A stretch of DNA of 64,000 bases from Intrasporangium oryzae NRRL B-24470 (GCF_000576595.1 NZ_AWSA01000012.1:1-64000); one strand, 5' to 3'. Shown: positions 18,172-27,230, numbered from the stretch's first letter. The notes: generated by a model not told the origin, from the letters alone. Numbers and translations are program-made.

Positions 18172-18465
18172 TCAGCCTCCCGACACGGCGTTGATGATGT
18201 GGACGCGGGCCCCCGCGGGGACCGCCGTCGCGACGCCTGCGGCGCGCGTCGCGTCCTCACCGTTGACGAAGACCTTGACGTGCCGGCGGATCTCGCCGCG
18301 CTCGTCGCGCACCTTGCCGTCGAGGATGCGGTGCTCGGAGAACGCCCGGTCGAGCAGCTCCGCCACCGTCTGGGACTGCTGCGGCGACTCGACCTCGATC
18401 TCAGACACACCCGCGAGGTCGCGGAGCAGCCCGGGGAGGATGACGCGGACGGGGGCGAGCGGCAT
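18172..18465 (-). CDS. MoaD/ThiS-family ubiquitin-like protein
   Basis: 97 residues with a beta-grasp fold and a C-terminal Gly-Gly (INAVSGG), the feature that sulfur-carrier proteins need for thiocarboxylation. Residues 65-70 (HVKVFVNGED) match the MoaD/ThiS core. No activating enzyme (MoeB/ThiF) is in the window, so the pathway is unknown. GAGGAG lies 5 nt before ATG 18465. It follows the BNR-repeat gene by 17 nt and is probably its operon partner. Confidence 0.85.
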   Translation of the reverse strand: MPLAPVRVILPGLLRDLAGVSEIEVESPQQSQTVAELLDRAFSEHRILDGKVRDERGEIRRHVKVFVNGEDATRAAGVATAVPAGARVHIINAVSGG

Positions 18466-18482
18466 ACGGACTCCTCTGTCGC

Positions 18483-19565
18483 TCAGGAGAGCTCAGCCGC
18501 GCGCACGACGAGCACGTCGGGCAGCTGGGTCGCGATCCGGGTGAAGGACTCGCCCTCGTCGGCCGACGCGAAGACATCGCCGTTGCGGGTCCCGATGTAG
18601 ACGCCGACCGGCTCACCCGTGTCGACAGCCGCGGCATCGCGCAGGACGCACGTGAAGCTGCCCGAGGGCAGGCCGTCGGCCTGCATCCGCCACGTCGCGC
18701 CCCCATCGTCGGAGCGCTGGACCTGCAGCTGGGCGCCCGGCGGGATCCGCTCGCCGTCGTCGGCGACCGGGACGTTCCACACGACCCCGGGCCGTCGCGG
18801 GTGGGCGAGGATCGCGAAGCCGAAGTCGGTCGGCAGCCCCTCGGCGATCGAGTCCCACGTCGCGCCGTTGTCGCCTGACCGGTAGACACCCTTGTGGTTC
18901 TGGGCGAAGAGCTCGCCCTCGCCCTGGCCGCGCGCCACCTTGTGGACGCACTGGCCGTACTCGGGGTACTCGTTGTCGGGCATGAAGTAGGCCCGGATGC
19001 CGGGGTTGCTCGGCTCCCACGTGGCGCCCGCGTCGGACGAGCGATAGACCCCACCGGCACTCATCGCGACGAGGAGCCGCTCCGGGTGGCCGGCCTCGGG
19101 GACGATCGTGTGCACTGCGCCGCCGCCGAAGCCGGGCTCCCACGTCGGCCGGTGCGGGTGGTCCCACAGGCCGCGGACGAGCTCGTAGGTCGCCCCCCGG
19201 TCAGCGCTCCGGAAGAGCGCGTGGGGCTCGACCCCGGCCCAGACGACGTCGGGGTCGTTGGGGTCGGGCGTCAGCTGCCAGACCCGCTCGAGCGCGGTGT
19301 CGGTGTCCTCCGGGAACGCGACAGCACGCTCTGCGCTCTCGGTCCACGTCCGCCCGCCGTCGGTGCTCAGCTGGACAGTGGGACCCCAGTGCCACGACTT
19401 GACCCCTGCGAGGACGTTCGACCGTCCCTCTCGGGTGTCGATCGCGACGGACGCGACCTCGCTCATGAGGAAGTGCGGCCCCTCGAGCGACCACTCCTGC
19501 CGGTCTGCGCTGCGGGCGAGCCACAGCCCCTTCCGCGTTCCGATGGCGACGATGGTCTCGGTCAT
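18483..19565 (-). CDS. BNR/sialidase-like beta-propeller protein
   Basis: 360 residues with repeated Asp-box motifs (STDGGRTW, SSDAGATWE, SGDNGATWD, SDDGGATWR, SADEGESF) that mark a beta-propeller of the exo-sialidase/YCF48-like superfamily. No sialidase arginine triad or signal peptide is evident, so it is likely a cytoplasmic propeller, not a glycosidase. ATG 19565 is chosen; an in-frame GTG at 19580 is possible and neither has a clear Shine-Dalgarno. It sits upstream of the ThiS-like gene; the link between them is unexplained. Confidence 0.82.
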   Translation of the reverse strand: MTETIVAIGTRKGLWLARSADRQEWSLEGPHFLMSEVASVAIDTREGRSNVLAGVKSWHWGPTVQLSTDGGRTWTESAERAVAFPEDTDTALERVWQLTPDPNDPDVVWAGVEPHALFRSADRGATYELVRGLWDHPHRPTWEPGFGGGAVHTIVPEAGHPERLLVAMSAGGVYRSSDAGATWEPSNPGIRAYFMPDNEYPEYGQCVHKVARGQGEGELFAQNHKGVYRSGDNGATWDSIAEGLPTDFGFAILAHPRRPGVVWNVPVADDGERIPPGAQLQVQRSDDGGATWRMQADGLPSGSFTCVLRDAAAVDTGEPVGVYIGTRNGDVFASADEGESFTRIATQLPDVLVVRAAELS

Positions 19566-19617
19566 GTTGACAGTGTCCACTATGAGTGGTTACCGAACAA
19601 GGGATCGGGCAGGACAA

Positions 19618-20562
19618 TCAGGCGTTGACGACGTTCGCGAGGCGGCGCCCGTCGCGCAGCGCGACGACCTGGCGGCGGATGAGGGCGAGCGCCCGCGGGC
19701 GCATGGCGGTCGTGGCCCCGCCCACGTGCGGCGTGATGAGGACCCCCGGTGTCCTCCAGAGAGGGTGGTCGGGCGGCAGCGGCTCCGGGTCGGTCACGTC
19801 GAGCGCGGCCCGCAGGCGGCCCGTCGCGCACTCGGCGACGAGGGCATCGGTGTCGACGACGCCGCCGCGGGCCACGTTGACGACGACCGCACCGTCGGGC
19901 ATCCGCGCCAGCAGGGCGGCGTCGACGAGGCGACGCGTCGCATGCGTGAGCGGGACGATGAGGATCGTGACGTCATGGCTCGCGACGAGATCGGGCAGCT
20001 CCTCGATGGCGTGGACGGCGTCGACGACCTCGTCCCCCGCGCGGGCCCGAGTGGCCACCGCCGTGACCGTCACCTCGAAGGGTGCGAGCCGCCGCGCGAT
20101 CGCCCGCCCGATCTGGCCGTAGCCGACGACGAGCACCCGTCGGTCGGCGAGCGCCTGGCCGAGCTCGAGCGGCGGCCAGAACCCCGTCCGCTGGGCGGCG
20201 ACCGCCTCGGGGATACGCCGGATCGACGCCAGGGTCAGCGCGACGGCCAGCTCGGCCGTGCTCGCGTCGTGCACGCCCGCGGCGTTGCACAGGGCCACAC
20301 CGGCGGGCACGTGCGCCAGGTGGGACTCGTAGCCGGCGCTCTGGAGCTGGATCGCCTCGAGCGCGTCCAGACCGGGTACGACGTCGGTCAGACGCAGGTG
20401 CGACATGTACGGCACGACCACGTAGCGCAGCTCACCGCCGCGAGGGTGAGGCCGGACCATGTCCCACACGACGACGTCGACACCATCGAGATCGGCGAGC
20501 CCGGCGGCATACTCCTCGTCGGGGACGGACACGACGAGAGGGACGCGCGGCTCGGTGGGCAT
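19618..20562 (-). CDS. D-isomer 2-hydroxyacid dehydrogenase
   Basis: 314 residues of the NAD-dependent D-2-hydroxyacid dehydrogenase family. The Rossmann motif GYGQIG is at residues 147-152. The catalytic Arg region VNVARGGVVDTDAL, the Glu region LDVTDPEPLPPDHPLW and the HVGGAT loop near the C-terminus are present. The substrate is not readable. ATG 20562 stands 6 nt after a TACGGT -10 box on the minus strand, without Shine-Dalgarno; this removes a non-homologous N-terminal extension. It is divergent from the MOSC gene with a 49-nt gap. Confidence 0.9.
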   Translation of the reverse strand: MPTEPRVPLVVSVPDEEYAAGLADLDGVDVVVWDMVRPHPRGGELRYVVVPYMSHLRLTDVVPGLDALEAIQLQSAGYESHLAHVPAGVALCNAAGVHDASTAELAVALTLASIRRIPEAVAAQRTGFWPPLELGQALADRRVLVVGYGQIGRAIARRLAPFEVTVTAVATRARAGDEVVDAVHAIEELPDLVASHDVTILIVPLTHATRRLVDAALLARMPDGAVVVNVARGGVVDTDALVAECATGRLRAALDVTDPEPLPPDHPLWRTPGVLITPHVGGATTAMRPRALALIRRQVVALRDGRRLANVVNA

Positions 20563-20568
20563 GACCCG

Positions 20569-20604
20569 ACCGTAGCGAAACCGGTTGCACGGGGTCGTTA
20601 GGCT
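20569..20604. promoter_or_regulatory. Divergent -10 boxes for the dehydrogenase and MOSC genes
   Basis: TACGGT on the minus strand (20569-20574) is 6 nt from the dehydrogenase ATG; TAGGCT on the plus strand (20599-20604) is 7 nt from the MOSC ATG. Both predict leaderless transcripts. No convincing -35 hexamers were found. Confidence 0.55.
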
Positions 20605-20611
20605 CGAGGAC

Positions 20612-21277
20612 ATGCCGAGCCCAGCACATGTCCTCTCCGTCAACGTCGGCCGCGGCGTCGAGCGCCCCTACGCGAGCGGGCCCGTGACGGCCATCGACAA
20701 GCGTCCGGTCGACGGCATCGACGTGCGTGACCCCGGGCCCAAGCACGGCGGCCTCGGCAGCGGCGTGGTCGGTGACACGGTCGGCGACACGCGCCACCAC
20801 GGCGGGGTCACCCAGGCGGTCTACGCCTACCCGCGCGAGGACCAGCAGTGGTGGGAGGAGAGGATCGGACGGCCGATCGAGCCCGGCGGCTTCGGCGAGA
20901 ACCTCACGACCGTCGGCGTCGAGGCGACCCACGCCCTCGTCGGCGAGCTGTGGACGATCGGCGACGTCGTCCTGCGGGTCGAGGCGCCACGGATCCCCTG
21001 CGCGACGTTCGCCGGCCACATGGGCGAGCGCAGGTGGGTCAAGCGGTTCACCGACGCCGGCCGCACGGGCGCCTACCTGTCCGTCGTCACCCCGGGACGC
21101 ATCGAGGCCGGAGCGCCGATCGTCGTCGAACGACCCGACCACGACATCGACCTCCTCCTCGCCTTCCGCGCCTTCATGGGCGACCTCGGCGCGGCGCGCC
21201 GCGTCGTCGACGCCGGCGTCCTCCACCCGACCGAGCAGCAGCCGCTCGAACGGAGCCTCCTGCGGCGCGACGCCTGA
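20612..21277 (+). CDS. MOSC-domain protein (YiiM-like)
   Basis: 221 residues of the MOSC (molybdenum cofactor sulfurase C-terminal) family, YiiM type: VDGIDVRDPGPKHGGLGSG at the start of the fold, QWWEERIGRPIEPGGFGENL, and the conserved Cys in APRIPCATFAGHM that is proposed to carry sulfur or bind the cofactor. YiiM-type proteins reduce N-hydroxylated compounds using molybdenum cofactor; whether this one does is unknown. ATG 20612 is 7 nt after a -10 box and probably leaderless. Confidence 0.88.
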   Translation: MPSPAHVLSVNVGRGVERPYASGPVTAIDKRPVDGIDVRDPGPKHGGLGSGVVGDTVGDTRHHGGVTQAVYAYPREDQQWWEERIGRPIEPGGFGENLTTVGVEATHALVGELWTIGDVVLRVEAPRIPCATFAGHMGERRWVKRFTDAGRTGAYLSVVTPGRIEAGAPIVVERPDHDIDLLLAFRAFMGDLGAARRVVDAGVLHPTEQQPLERSLLRRDA

Positions 21278-21326
21278 GCCGGAGCGTCTCACGCTGCGTC
21301 GTCGGTGAGCGGGGACACAATGGGGT

Positions 21327-22547
21327 ATGCCGCTGCACACCCGAACGCTCGGACGTGCCCTCCTCGTCGGGGTCCTGGTCCCCGTCGCCCTGAGCGGCTG
21401 CTCCCAGTCCGGGACGCCCACCGTGGGCGGGACGTCCACGGCCACCGGCCTGACATCCACGAGCCCCACGACCTCGACCAGCCCCTCGTCGGTACCGACC
21501 GTGACGCCCTCCCGGCCGACGGTGACCACCTCCAGCACGCCGTCGACCACAGCCCCGACGTCCGCACCGAGCCAGCCCGCCCCCACCGGCGCCACGACGC
21601 TCCTCGGTGGGCTCGACACACCGTGGTCGATCGCCATGCTCCCCGACGGGAGCGCCCTCGTCAGCGAGCGCGACACGGCTGACATCCACCTCGTCCCCGC
21701 CCCCGAGACGCGGGGCCGCGCGAAGGTCGTCGGGCGCCTGCCCGGTGTCCACGCCGAGGGAGAGGGCGGCCTGCTCGGCCTCGCCGTGCCCGTCGACTTC
21801 GACGTCAACCCCGTCTTCTACGCCTACTACTCGACCGACAGCGACAACCGGATCGCGGCCGTTCCCTGGCGCGGCGACCGCATCGGGACGCCGGTCGTCA
21901 TCTTCTCGGGCATCCCGCGCGGGCGGAATCACAACGGCGGCCGCATCGCCTTCGGACCCGACGGCGACCTCTATGTCGGAACGGGCGACGCCGGCGACCG
22001 GTCCCTCGCCCAGAACCTCGACTCGCTCGGCGGCAAGATCCTGCGCATCACCCCGGAGGGCGCGCCGGCACCGGGGAACCCCTTCGGCGGCTCGCCGATC
22101 TGGTCGTACGGCCACCGCAACGTCCAGGGACTCGCGTGGGACAAGGCCGGCCACCTCTACGCGAGCGAGCTCGGGGCCGACACGTGGGACGAGCTCAACC
22201 GGATCGAGCCCGGCAAGGACTACGGGTGGCCCGACGTCGAGGGCAAGGGCGGGGGGGCCGACTACACCGACCCGATCGCCGTGTGGCGCCCGGCGCAGCT
22301 GTCCCCGAGCGGCATCGCCGTGGGGCCCGACGGAGCCGTCTACATCGCCGCGCTGCGGGGCCAGTCGGTCTGGCGGGTGCCGATCGGCGCAGACGGCCAG
22401 GTCGGCGCCCCGACCCGGCACCTGCAGGGCGCCTACGGCCGGATTCGCGACATCCGCTTCGTCGACGGTCGGGCCTGGATCCTCACGAGCAACGGCACGG
22501 GCGACCGGCTCCTCTCGCTCCCGCGGGCCCAGGTCGGAGCCGGCTGA
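21327..22547 (+). CDS. Lipoprotein PQQ-dependent sugar dehydrogenase (Gdh-B/YliI-like)
   Basis: 406 residues. An N-terminal signal with lipobox ALSGC (Cys25) is followed by a Thr/Ser/Pro-rich linker (about 26-88), then a six-bladed propeller of the soluble glucose dehydrogenase/YliI type. The catalytic-base His202 lies in RNHNGGRIAFGPDG; the PQQ-site signatures WSYGHRNVQGLAWD and LYASELGADTWDELN are present. It is likely attached to the outer face of the membrane and oxidises aldose sugars if PQQ is supplied. ATG 21327 follows CACAAT by 5 nt; the start codon lies in a GTATGCCG octamer. Confidence 0.88.
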   Translation: MPLHTRTLGRALLVGVLVPVALSGCSQSGTPTVGGTSTATGLTSTSPTTSTSPSSVPTVTPSRPTVTTSSTPSTTAPTSAPSQPAPTGATTLLGGLDTPWSIAMLPDGSALVSERDTADIHLVPAPETRGRAKVVGRLPGVHAEGEGGLLGLAVPVDFDVNPVFYAYYSTDSDNRIAAVPWRGDRIGTPVVIFSGIPRGRNHNGGRIAFGPDGDLYVGTGDAGDRSLAQNLDSLGGKILRITPEGAPAPGNPFGGSPIWSYGHRNVQGLAWDKAGHLYASELGADTWDELNRIEPGKDYGWPDVEGKGGGADYTDPIAVWRPAQLSPSGIAVGPDGAVYIAALRGQSVWRVPIGADGQVGAPTRHLQGAYGRIRDIRFVDGRAWILTSNGTGDRLLSLPRAQVGAG

Positions 22548-22626
22548 CCACGCGCACCCTGCGCCGGCGGACACCCCTCGTTAGCCTTGGACCATGCGGC
22601 ACGAGGCCGCCCGACGAGGAGGTGCC

Positions 22627-23280
22627 ATGTCTTCGTACGACGAGATTCTCGACCAGGTCCCCGTCAGCCAGCTCGCGCAGCAGCTCGGTGTCGACGAGAG
22701 CGAGGTCACGGCGGCCGCGGAGAGCGCCCTGCCGGCCCTGCTCGGAGGCCTCCAGGCCAACGCGGGTGACCCGGCCGGCGCCGACTCCCTCATGGCAGCC
22801 CTGGCTCAGCACCAGGGCGGCATCACCGGCGTGCAGGACATCGACGTCGCCGACGGCGAGAAGATCGTCGGCAACATCTTCGGCGACCAGACCGACCAGG
22901 TCGTCAACCAGCTCGGTGGGCTCGGTGGCGGCGCCTCGGGCGGCCTCGTCCAGAAGCTCCTGCCCATGCTCGCCCCCATCGTCATGTCGTGGCTCGCGGG
23001 CAAGATCGCGAGCGGCGGAGGCCTGGGGAGCCTCCTACCCGGTGGCGCGGGAGGCGACGGCGGCACCCAGGTCGACAGCGGCCCCCTCTTCCCCGGCGGC
23101 CAGGGCGCCCAGAGTGCCCCCACCCAGGACCCCTCGGCGAGCTCAGCCGGCAACGGGTCGAACCCGCTCCAGGAGATCCTCGGCTCCGTCCTCGGGGGCG
23201 GCAGCTCCACAGGAGGCGGCGGCGCTGGGGACATCCTCGGCGGCCTGCTCGGTGGCCTCCTCGGCGGCGGCAAGCGCTGA
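22627..23280 (+). CDS. DUF937 domain protein
   Basis: 217 residues. The DUF937 domain covers about residues 1-125 (SSYDEILDQVPVSQLAQQLG, LPALLGGLQANA), with hydrophobic GLVQKLLPMLAPIVMSWLAG. A Gly-rich tail ends in LLGGLLGGLLGGGKR. Function is unknown. GAGGAGGTGCC gives ATG 22627 a strong ribosome-binding site. An in-frame ATG at 22594 lies 6 nt after a TAGCCT -10 box (22582-22587), so a leaderless form with 11 extra residues could also be made. Confidence 0.8.
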   Translation: MSSYDEILDQVPVSQLAQQLGVDESEVTAAAESALPALLGGLQANAGDPAGADSLMAALAQHQGGITGVQDIDVADGEKIVGNIFGDQTDQVVNQLGGLGGGASGGLVQKLLPMLAPIVMSWLAGKIASGGGLGSLLPGGAGGDGGTQVDSGPLFPGGQGAQSAPTQDPSASSAGNGSNPLQEILGSVLGGGSSTGGGGAGDILGGLLGGLLGGGKR

Positions 23281-23611
23281 CGCTCAGGAGCTCGCGGGGT
23301 GAGGCCCGGGCCGGCCCTCAACCCGATTTGCCCGGGCCGCCGCCCGACACGCGGGCTCGCTCAGGAGCGCCGGCGGCAGTTCGTCATGAGAGGCGCGGTT
23401 CCCGGTATAGGGCCGCCGCCGGCGAATCGCTCCCCCACGCGCCAGGCGCCGTCCCCCTCCAGCCGGCGGCCCGTGGCCCACGCGAGCGAGTCAGCGGCGG
23501 CGCCTTCTTCACGCGGCGGCGCGTGGGCACCCACGCGCCGCCGATGCTCCGAGTGAGCGCGGGCTACGGACCGACGGCCCCAAACCCGCGGCGACCGCGG
23601 CTGCGCCGCGG
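23281..23611. other. Structured gene-free region downstream of gatB
   Basis: These 331 bases between the DUF937 stop and the gatB stop hold no convincing gene. They are unusually GC-rich and full of inverted repeats, including two GCCCGGGC palindromes in the first 60 bases. A TATAGG-type box occurs near 23406. A structured RNA is possible but none is recognised; it does not resemble RNase P, tmRNA, 6S or SRP RNA. Confidence 0.4.
23514..23543. terminator. Strong hairpin downstream of gatB
   Basis: Perfect 14-bp arms (23514-23527, 23530-23543) with a 2-nt loop, 68 nt past the gatB stop. It probably terminates the gatCAB transcript from the minus strand. Confidence 0.55.
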
Positions 23612-25165
23612 CTACTGGAGCTTGTCGAGGATCAGGGAGCGGGCCTTGCCCGCGTCGGCCTGACCCTTCATCTCCTTCATCACCTGGCCGATGAGCGCAC
23701 CAGCGGCCGCGACCTTGCCGTCGCGGATCTTGGCGGCGACGTCGGGGTTGGCCTCGATGACCTTGTCGACGGCCGCTTCGAGCGCGCCGTCGTCCTGGAC
23801 GAGCTCGAGCCCACGGGCGTCGGCAACCGCCGTCGGCGTGCCCTCGCCGGCGAGGACGCCGTCGAGGACCTGGCGGGCCATCGAGTCGTTGAGGCGGCCG
23901 GACGTGACGAGACCGTCGAGCTCGGCGACGTGGGCCGGGGTCAGACCGATCTCAGCGGCATACGTCACGAGGTCCTGGGCCTGGGCGTTGGCGCGGCGCG
24001 AGGGCTCACCGAGCCACCACTTCTTCGCGGCGGCGGGACTCGCGCCGGCGGCGACGGTCTGCTCGATGAGCTCGACCGCACCCGCGTTGAGGACGTCGCG
24101 CATCTCGAGGTCGCTGTACCCCCACTCGCCCTGGAGGCGACGACGGCGCAGGCCGGGCGGCTCGGGCAGGGTCCCGCGCAGCGACTCGACCAGCTCGCGG
24201 CTGGGCGCGACGGGGACGAGATCTGGCTCGGGGAAGTAGCGGTAGTCCTCGGCGTCGGACTTCTCGCGGCCCGACGTGGTGACGCCGGTGTCCTCGTGCC
24301 AGTGGCGGGTCTCCTGCAGGATGGAGCCGCCGGCGGCGAGGATCGCGGCGTGCCGGGAGATCTCGTAGCGGACCGCGCGTTCGACGGAGCGGAGCGAGTT
24401 GACGTTCTTGGTCTCGGTGCGGGTGCCGAGCGGCACAGCGAGCTGCTCGGCGCTGAGCGGGTCGCCGCCGACCTTGGGCCGGAGGGACACGTTGGCGTCG
24501 CAGCGCATCGAGCCCTGCTCCATCTTGACGTCGCTGACATCGAGGGCGCGCAGGAGGTCGCGCAGCGCCGAGACGTAGGCCTTGGCGACCTCAGGGGCAC
24601 GCTCCCCCGCGCCGACCATCGGCTTCGTGACGATCTCGATGAGCGGGATGCCGGCGCGGTTGTAGTCGACGAGCGAGTAGTCGGCGCCGTGGATGCGGCC
24701 GGTCGAGCCGCCGATGTGGAGCGACTTGCCGGTGTCCTCCTCCATGTGGGCACGCTCGATCTCGACGCGGTAGGTGCTGCCGTCCTCGAGCTCGACGTCG
24801 AGGTAGCCGTTGAAGGCGATCGGCTCGTCGTACTGCGAGGTCTGGAAGTTCTTCGGCATGTCCGGGTAGAAGTAGTTCTTCCGGGCGAATCGGCACCACT
24901 CGGCGATCTCGCAGTGGAGCGCGAGGCCGATGCGGATCGCCGACTCGACGGCCTTCTCGTTGACGACGGGCAGGGCGCCGGGCAGGCCGAGGCAGACGGG
25001 GCAGACCTGGGTGTTGGGCTCAGCGCCGAAGGTCGTGGGGCACCCACAGAACATCTTGGTGTTGGTGTGCAGCTCGACGTGGACCTCGAGGCCCATGACC
25101 GGGTCGAACCGGGCCATGGCCTCGTCGTAGTCCATGACGGCCTCGGTCGTGATGCTCGTTGACAT
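23612..25165 (-). CDS. gatB: Asp-tRNA(Asn)/Glu-tRNA(Gln) amidotransferase subunit B
   Basis: 517 residues of GatB, the kinase-like subunit that activates Glu-tRNA(Gln) or Asp-tRNA(Asn) before transamidation. GLEVHVEL starts the catalytic cradle; zinc-site Cys residues appear in [10 protein letters not shown] and [29 protein letters not shown] follows. The C-terminal helical and YqeY-like tail (from about 400) binds tRNA. ATG 25165 has GGGAG 7 nt upstream and lies 1 nt after the gatA stop, indicating tight coupling. Confidence 0.97.
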   Translation of the reverse strand: MSTSITTEAVMDYDEAMARFDPVMGLEVHVELHTNTKMFCGCPTTFGAEPNTQVCPVCLGLPGALPVVNEKAVESAIRIGLALHCEIAEWCRFARKNYFYPDMPKNFQTSQYDEPIAFNGYLDVELEDGSTYRVEIERAHMEEDTGKSLHIGGSTGRIHGADYSLVDYNRAGIPLIEIVTKPMVGAGERAPEVAKAYVSALRDLLRALDVSDVKMEQGSMRCDANVSLRPKVGGDPLSAEQLAVPLGTRTETKNVNSLRSVERAVRYEISRHAAILAAGGSILQETRHWHEDTGVTTSGREKSDAEDYRYFPEPDLVPVAPSRELVESLRGTLPEPPGLRRRRLQGEWGYSDLEMRDVLNAGAVELIEQTVAAGASPAAAKKWWLGEPSRRANAQAQDLVTYAAEIGLTPAHVAELDGLVTSGRLNDSMARQVLDGVLAGEGTPTAVADARGLELVQDDGALEAAVDKVIEANPDVAAKIRDGKVAAAGALIGQVMKEMKGQADAGKARSLILDKLQ

Positions 25166-25166
25166 C

Positions 25167-26696
25167 TCAGGCTCCCTTCGGCTCGGAGGTTGCGGTCAGC
25201 TCGGGGACCCGGTCGAGCAGGTGCCCACCCCAACGGTCGATCAGGGCGCCCTCGAGGGCCGCCCCGACCGTGTAGAGGCGCTCGTCCTGCATCGCCGGCG
25301 CGAGGATCTGGATGCCGGCGGGAAGCCCGTCCTCGTCGGCGAGGCCCGAGGGCAGGGACATGCCCGGGACGCCGGCGAGGTTGGCCGGGATCGTCGCGAT
25401 GTCGTTGAGGTACATCGCCATCGGGTCGTCGAGCTTGTCGCCGAGCTTGAACGCCGTCGTCGGGGCCGTCGGGCTGACGAGCACGTCGACCTGCTCGAAC
25501 GCCCTGGCGAAGTCCTGCGCGATGAGGGCGCGGACCTTCTGTGCGGAGCCGTAGTAGGCGTCGTAGTAGCCCGAGCTGAGGGCGTAGGTGCCGAGGATGA
25601 TGCGGCGCTTCACCTCGGGTCCGAAGCCCGCGTCACGCGTCGCGGCCATGACCTGCTCGGCGCTCGGCGCGTCGACGCCCTCCGGGGCGACGCGCAGGCC
25701 GTAGCGCATGGCGTCGAACTTGGCGAGGTTGGAGCTCGCCTCGCTCGGGAGGATGAGGTAGTACGCCGCGAGGGCGTAGTCGAAGTTGGGGCAGCTCACC
25801 TCGACGACCTCGGCACCGAGGTCGACGAGGAGCTGGACCGACTCCTCGAAGCGGGCGCGGACGCCGGGCTGGTAGCCCTCGCCGCCGAGCTCCTTGACGA
25901 TGCCGATCTTCAGGCCCTTGACGTCAGCCCGACGGGCCGCCTCGACGACGGCCGGCACGGGCGCGTCGATCGACGTCGAGTCGAGCGGGTCGTGCCCGCC
26001 CATGACGGCGTGGAGCAGGGCGGTGTCGAGCACGGTGCGCCCGCAGGGGCCGGCCTGGTCGAGCGAGCTCGCGAGAGCGACGAGGCCGTAGCGCGAGACG
26101 CCGCCGTAGGTCGGCTTCGTCCCCACGGTGGCCGTCACGGCCGCAGGCTGGCGGATCGAGCCGCCGGTGTCGGTGCCCGTCGCGAGGGGAGCCTGGAAGG
26201 AGGCGAGCACCGAGCTCGAGCCGCCGCCGGAGCCGCCCGGGATCCGATCGAGGTCCCACGGGTTGCGCGACGGGCCGTAGGCGGAGTGCTCGGTCGAGCT
26301 GCCCATCGCGAACTCGTCCATGTTGGTCTTGCCGAGGATCGGCATGCCGGCCTCGCGGAGGTGGCGCACGACGGTCGCGTCGTAGGGCGGGATCCAGCCC
26401 TCGAGGATCCTGCTGCCACAGGTGGTCGGCAAGCCCTTCGTCGTCATGACGTCCTTGACGGCGATCGGCACACCGGCGAGGACACCGAGCGACTCCCCCG
26501 CGGCGCGGCGCTCGTCGACGGCCCGGGCCGCGGCGAGCGCGCCCTCCCCGTCGACATGGAGGTAGGAGTGGACCTGGCCGTCGACGGCCGCGATGCGGTC
26601 GAGGTGCGCCTGTGTCACCTCGACGGAGGACACCGTGCCCTGGGCCAGGGCGTCGGCCAGCTCTGCGGCGGTGGCGCGGGTGAGGTCTGGGTTCAC
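25167..26696 (-). CDS. gatA: Glutamyl-tRNA amidotransferase subunit A
   Basis: 509 residues of the amidase-signature family; releases ammonia from glutamine for GatB. The Ser-cisSer-Lys triad is in [19 protein letters not shown] (Lys) and the Gly/Ser-rich [14 protein letters not shown] plus [14 protein letters not shown] segments. GTG 26696 with AAGG 8 nt upstream is preferred; upstream in-frame codons would read through a hairpin. A 100-nt gap separates it from gatC and holds an octamer inverted pair. Confidence 0.97.
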   Translation of the reverse strand: MNPDLTRATAAELADALAQGTVSSVEVTQAHLDRIAAVDGQVHSYLHVDGEGALAAARAVDERRAAGESLGVLAGVPIAVKDVMTTKGLPTTCGSRILEGWIPPYDATVVRHLREAGMPILGKTNMDEFAMGSSTEHSAYGPSRNPWDLDRIPGGSGGGSSSVLASFQAPLATGTDTGGSIRQPAAVTATVGTKPTYGGVSRYGLVALASSLDQAGPCGRTVLDTALLHAVMGGHDPLDSTSIDAPVPAVVEAARRADVKGLKIGIVKELGGEGYQPGVRARFEESVQLLVDLGAEVVEVSCPNFDYALAAYYLILPSEASSNLAKFDAMRYGLRVAPEGVDAPSAEQVMAATRDAGFGPEVKRRIILGTYALSSGYYDAYYGSAQKVRALIAQDFARAFEQVDVLVSPTAPTTAFKLGDKLDDPMAMYLNDIATIPANLAGVPGMSLPSGLADEDGLPAGIQILAPAMQDERLYTVGAALEGALIDRWGGHLLDRVPELTATSEPKGA

Positions 26697-26749
26697 GTCA
26701 GCTGCCTTCGTTTCTTTTGGGCTGCAAGGAAGTTCGTCGAGAAGGAGGC

Positions 26750-26779
26750 GTATGCCGCTGAGCGGGCCGAGCGGCATAC
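26750..26779. repeat. CGGCATAC inverted-pair hairpin in the gatC-gatA gap
   Basis: GTATGCCGCT (26750-26759) and AGCGGCATAC (26770-26779) form a perfect 10-bp stem with a 10-nt loop. As in the ilvN-ilvC gap, the element sits inside an operon, so it is not a simple complete terminator. Confidence 0.7.
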
Positions 26780-26796
26780 GGGCGTCACGTCGTGGC

Positions 26797-27093
26797 TCAG
26801 TCCTCGGTGAGGATGCGCGGCACGGCGAAGCGCTGCTGCTCTGACTCCGGGGCGCCGGAGAGGGCCTCCTCGGCCGTGAGGCTCGGGCGCACGACGTCGG
26901 GACGCGTGACGTTGGTCAGCGGCATCGGGTGGGACATCGGTGCGACACCCTCGGTGGGGGCCTGCTGGACCTTGGCCACGGACTCGAGAATGACGCCGAG
27001 CTCGCCGACCATCCGGTCGAGCTCGGCGTCCGACAGCTCGATGCGGGCCAGCCCGGCGAGGTGGGCGACGTCGTCGCGGGACAGAGAGGACAT
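26797..27093 (-). CDS. gatC: Glutamyl-tRNA amidotransferase subunit C
   Basis: 98 residues, the usual length. [20 protein letters not shown] is the conserved N-terminal helix, and [17 protein letters not shown] the extended belt that wraps GatA and GatB. It stabilises the complex. ATG 27093 lies 7 nt after TAGACT on the minus strand and has no Shine-Dalgarno, so the gatCAB transcript probably starts leaderless here. Confidence 0.95.
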   Translation of the reverse strand: MSSLSRDDVAHLAGLARIELSDAELDRMVGELGVILESVAKVQQAPTEGVAPMSHPMPLTNVTRPDVVRPSLTAEEALSGAPESEQQRFAVPRILTED

Positions 27094-27100
27094 GAGGGCC

Positions 27101-27106
27101 AGTCTA
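27101..27106 (-). promoter_or_regulatory. gatCAB -10 box (TAGACT)
   Basis: TAGACT on the minus strand is 7 nt from the gatC start codon. A -35 hexamer is not obvious. The predicted start of transcription coincides with ATG. Confidence 0.55.
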
Positions 27107-27200
27107 TGGGGACGTCCAGCACGCCCGGACCACCGCCCGCCGCCTGCGCATCCCCTGACTCGAGTGGTCTGAGGCGCCGCAGCGGTGCGCTGGGCTTGCC

Positions 27201-27221
27201 TTTGCAAACACTGTTCGCAAA
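27201..27221. promoter_or_regulatory. 21-bp palindromic operator overlapping a ribosome-binding site
   Basis: TTTGCAAACA (27201-27210), one central base, then TGTTCGCAAA (27212-27221) form a palindrome with 9 of 10 pairs. It overlaps the AAAGGAG of the following glycosyltransferase gene. Its size and symmetry fit a TetR-family operator; the TetR gene at the end of the same unit is the likely binder. Confidence 0.65.
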
Positions 27222-27230
27222 GGAGTGGCC

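Noticed and set aside
23281-23611. Small proteins or a known RNA gene in the gap after gatB
   Set aside because: Candidate frames are Arg/Pro-rich without ribosome-binding sites, and conserved features of RNase P RNA, tmRNA, SRP RNA and 6S RNA are not seen.
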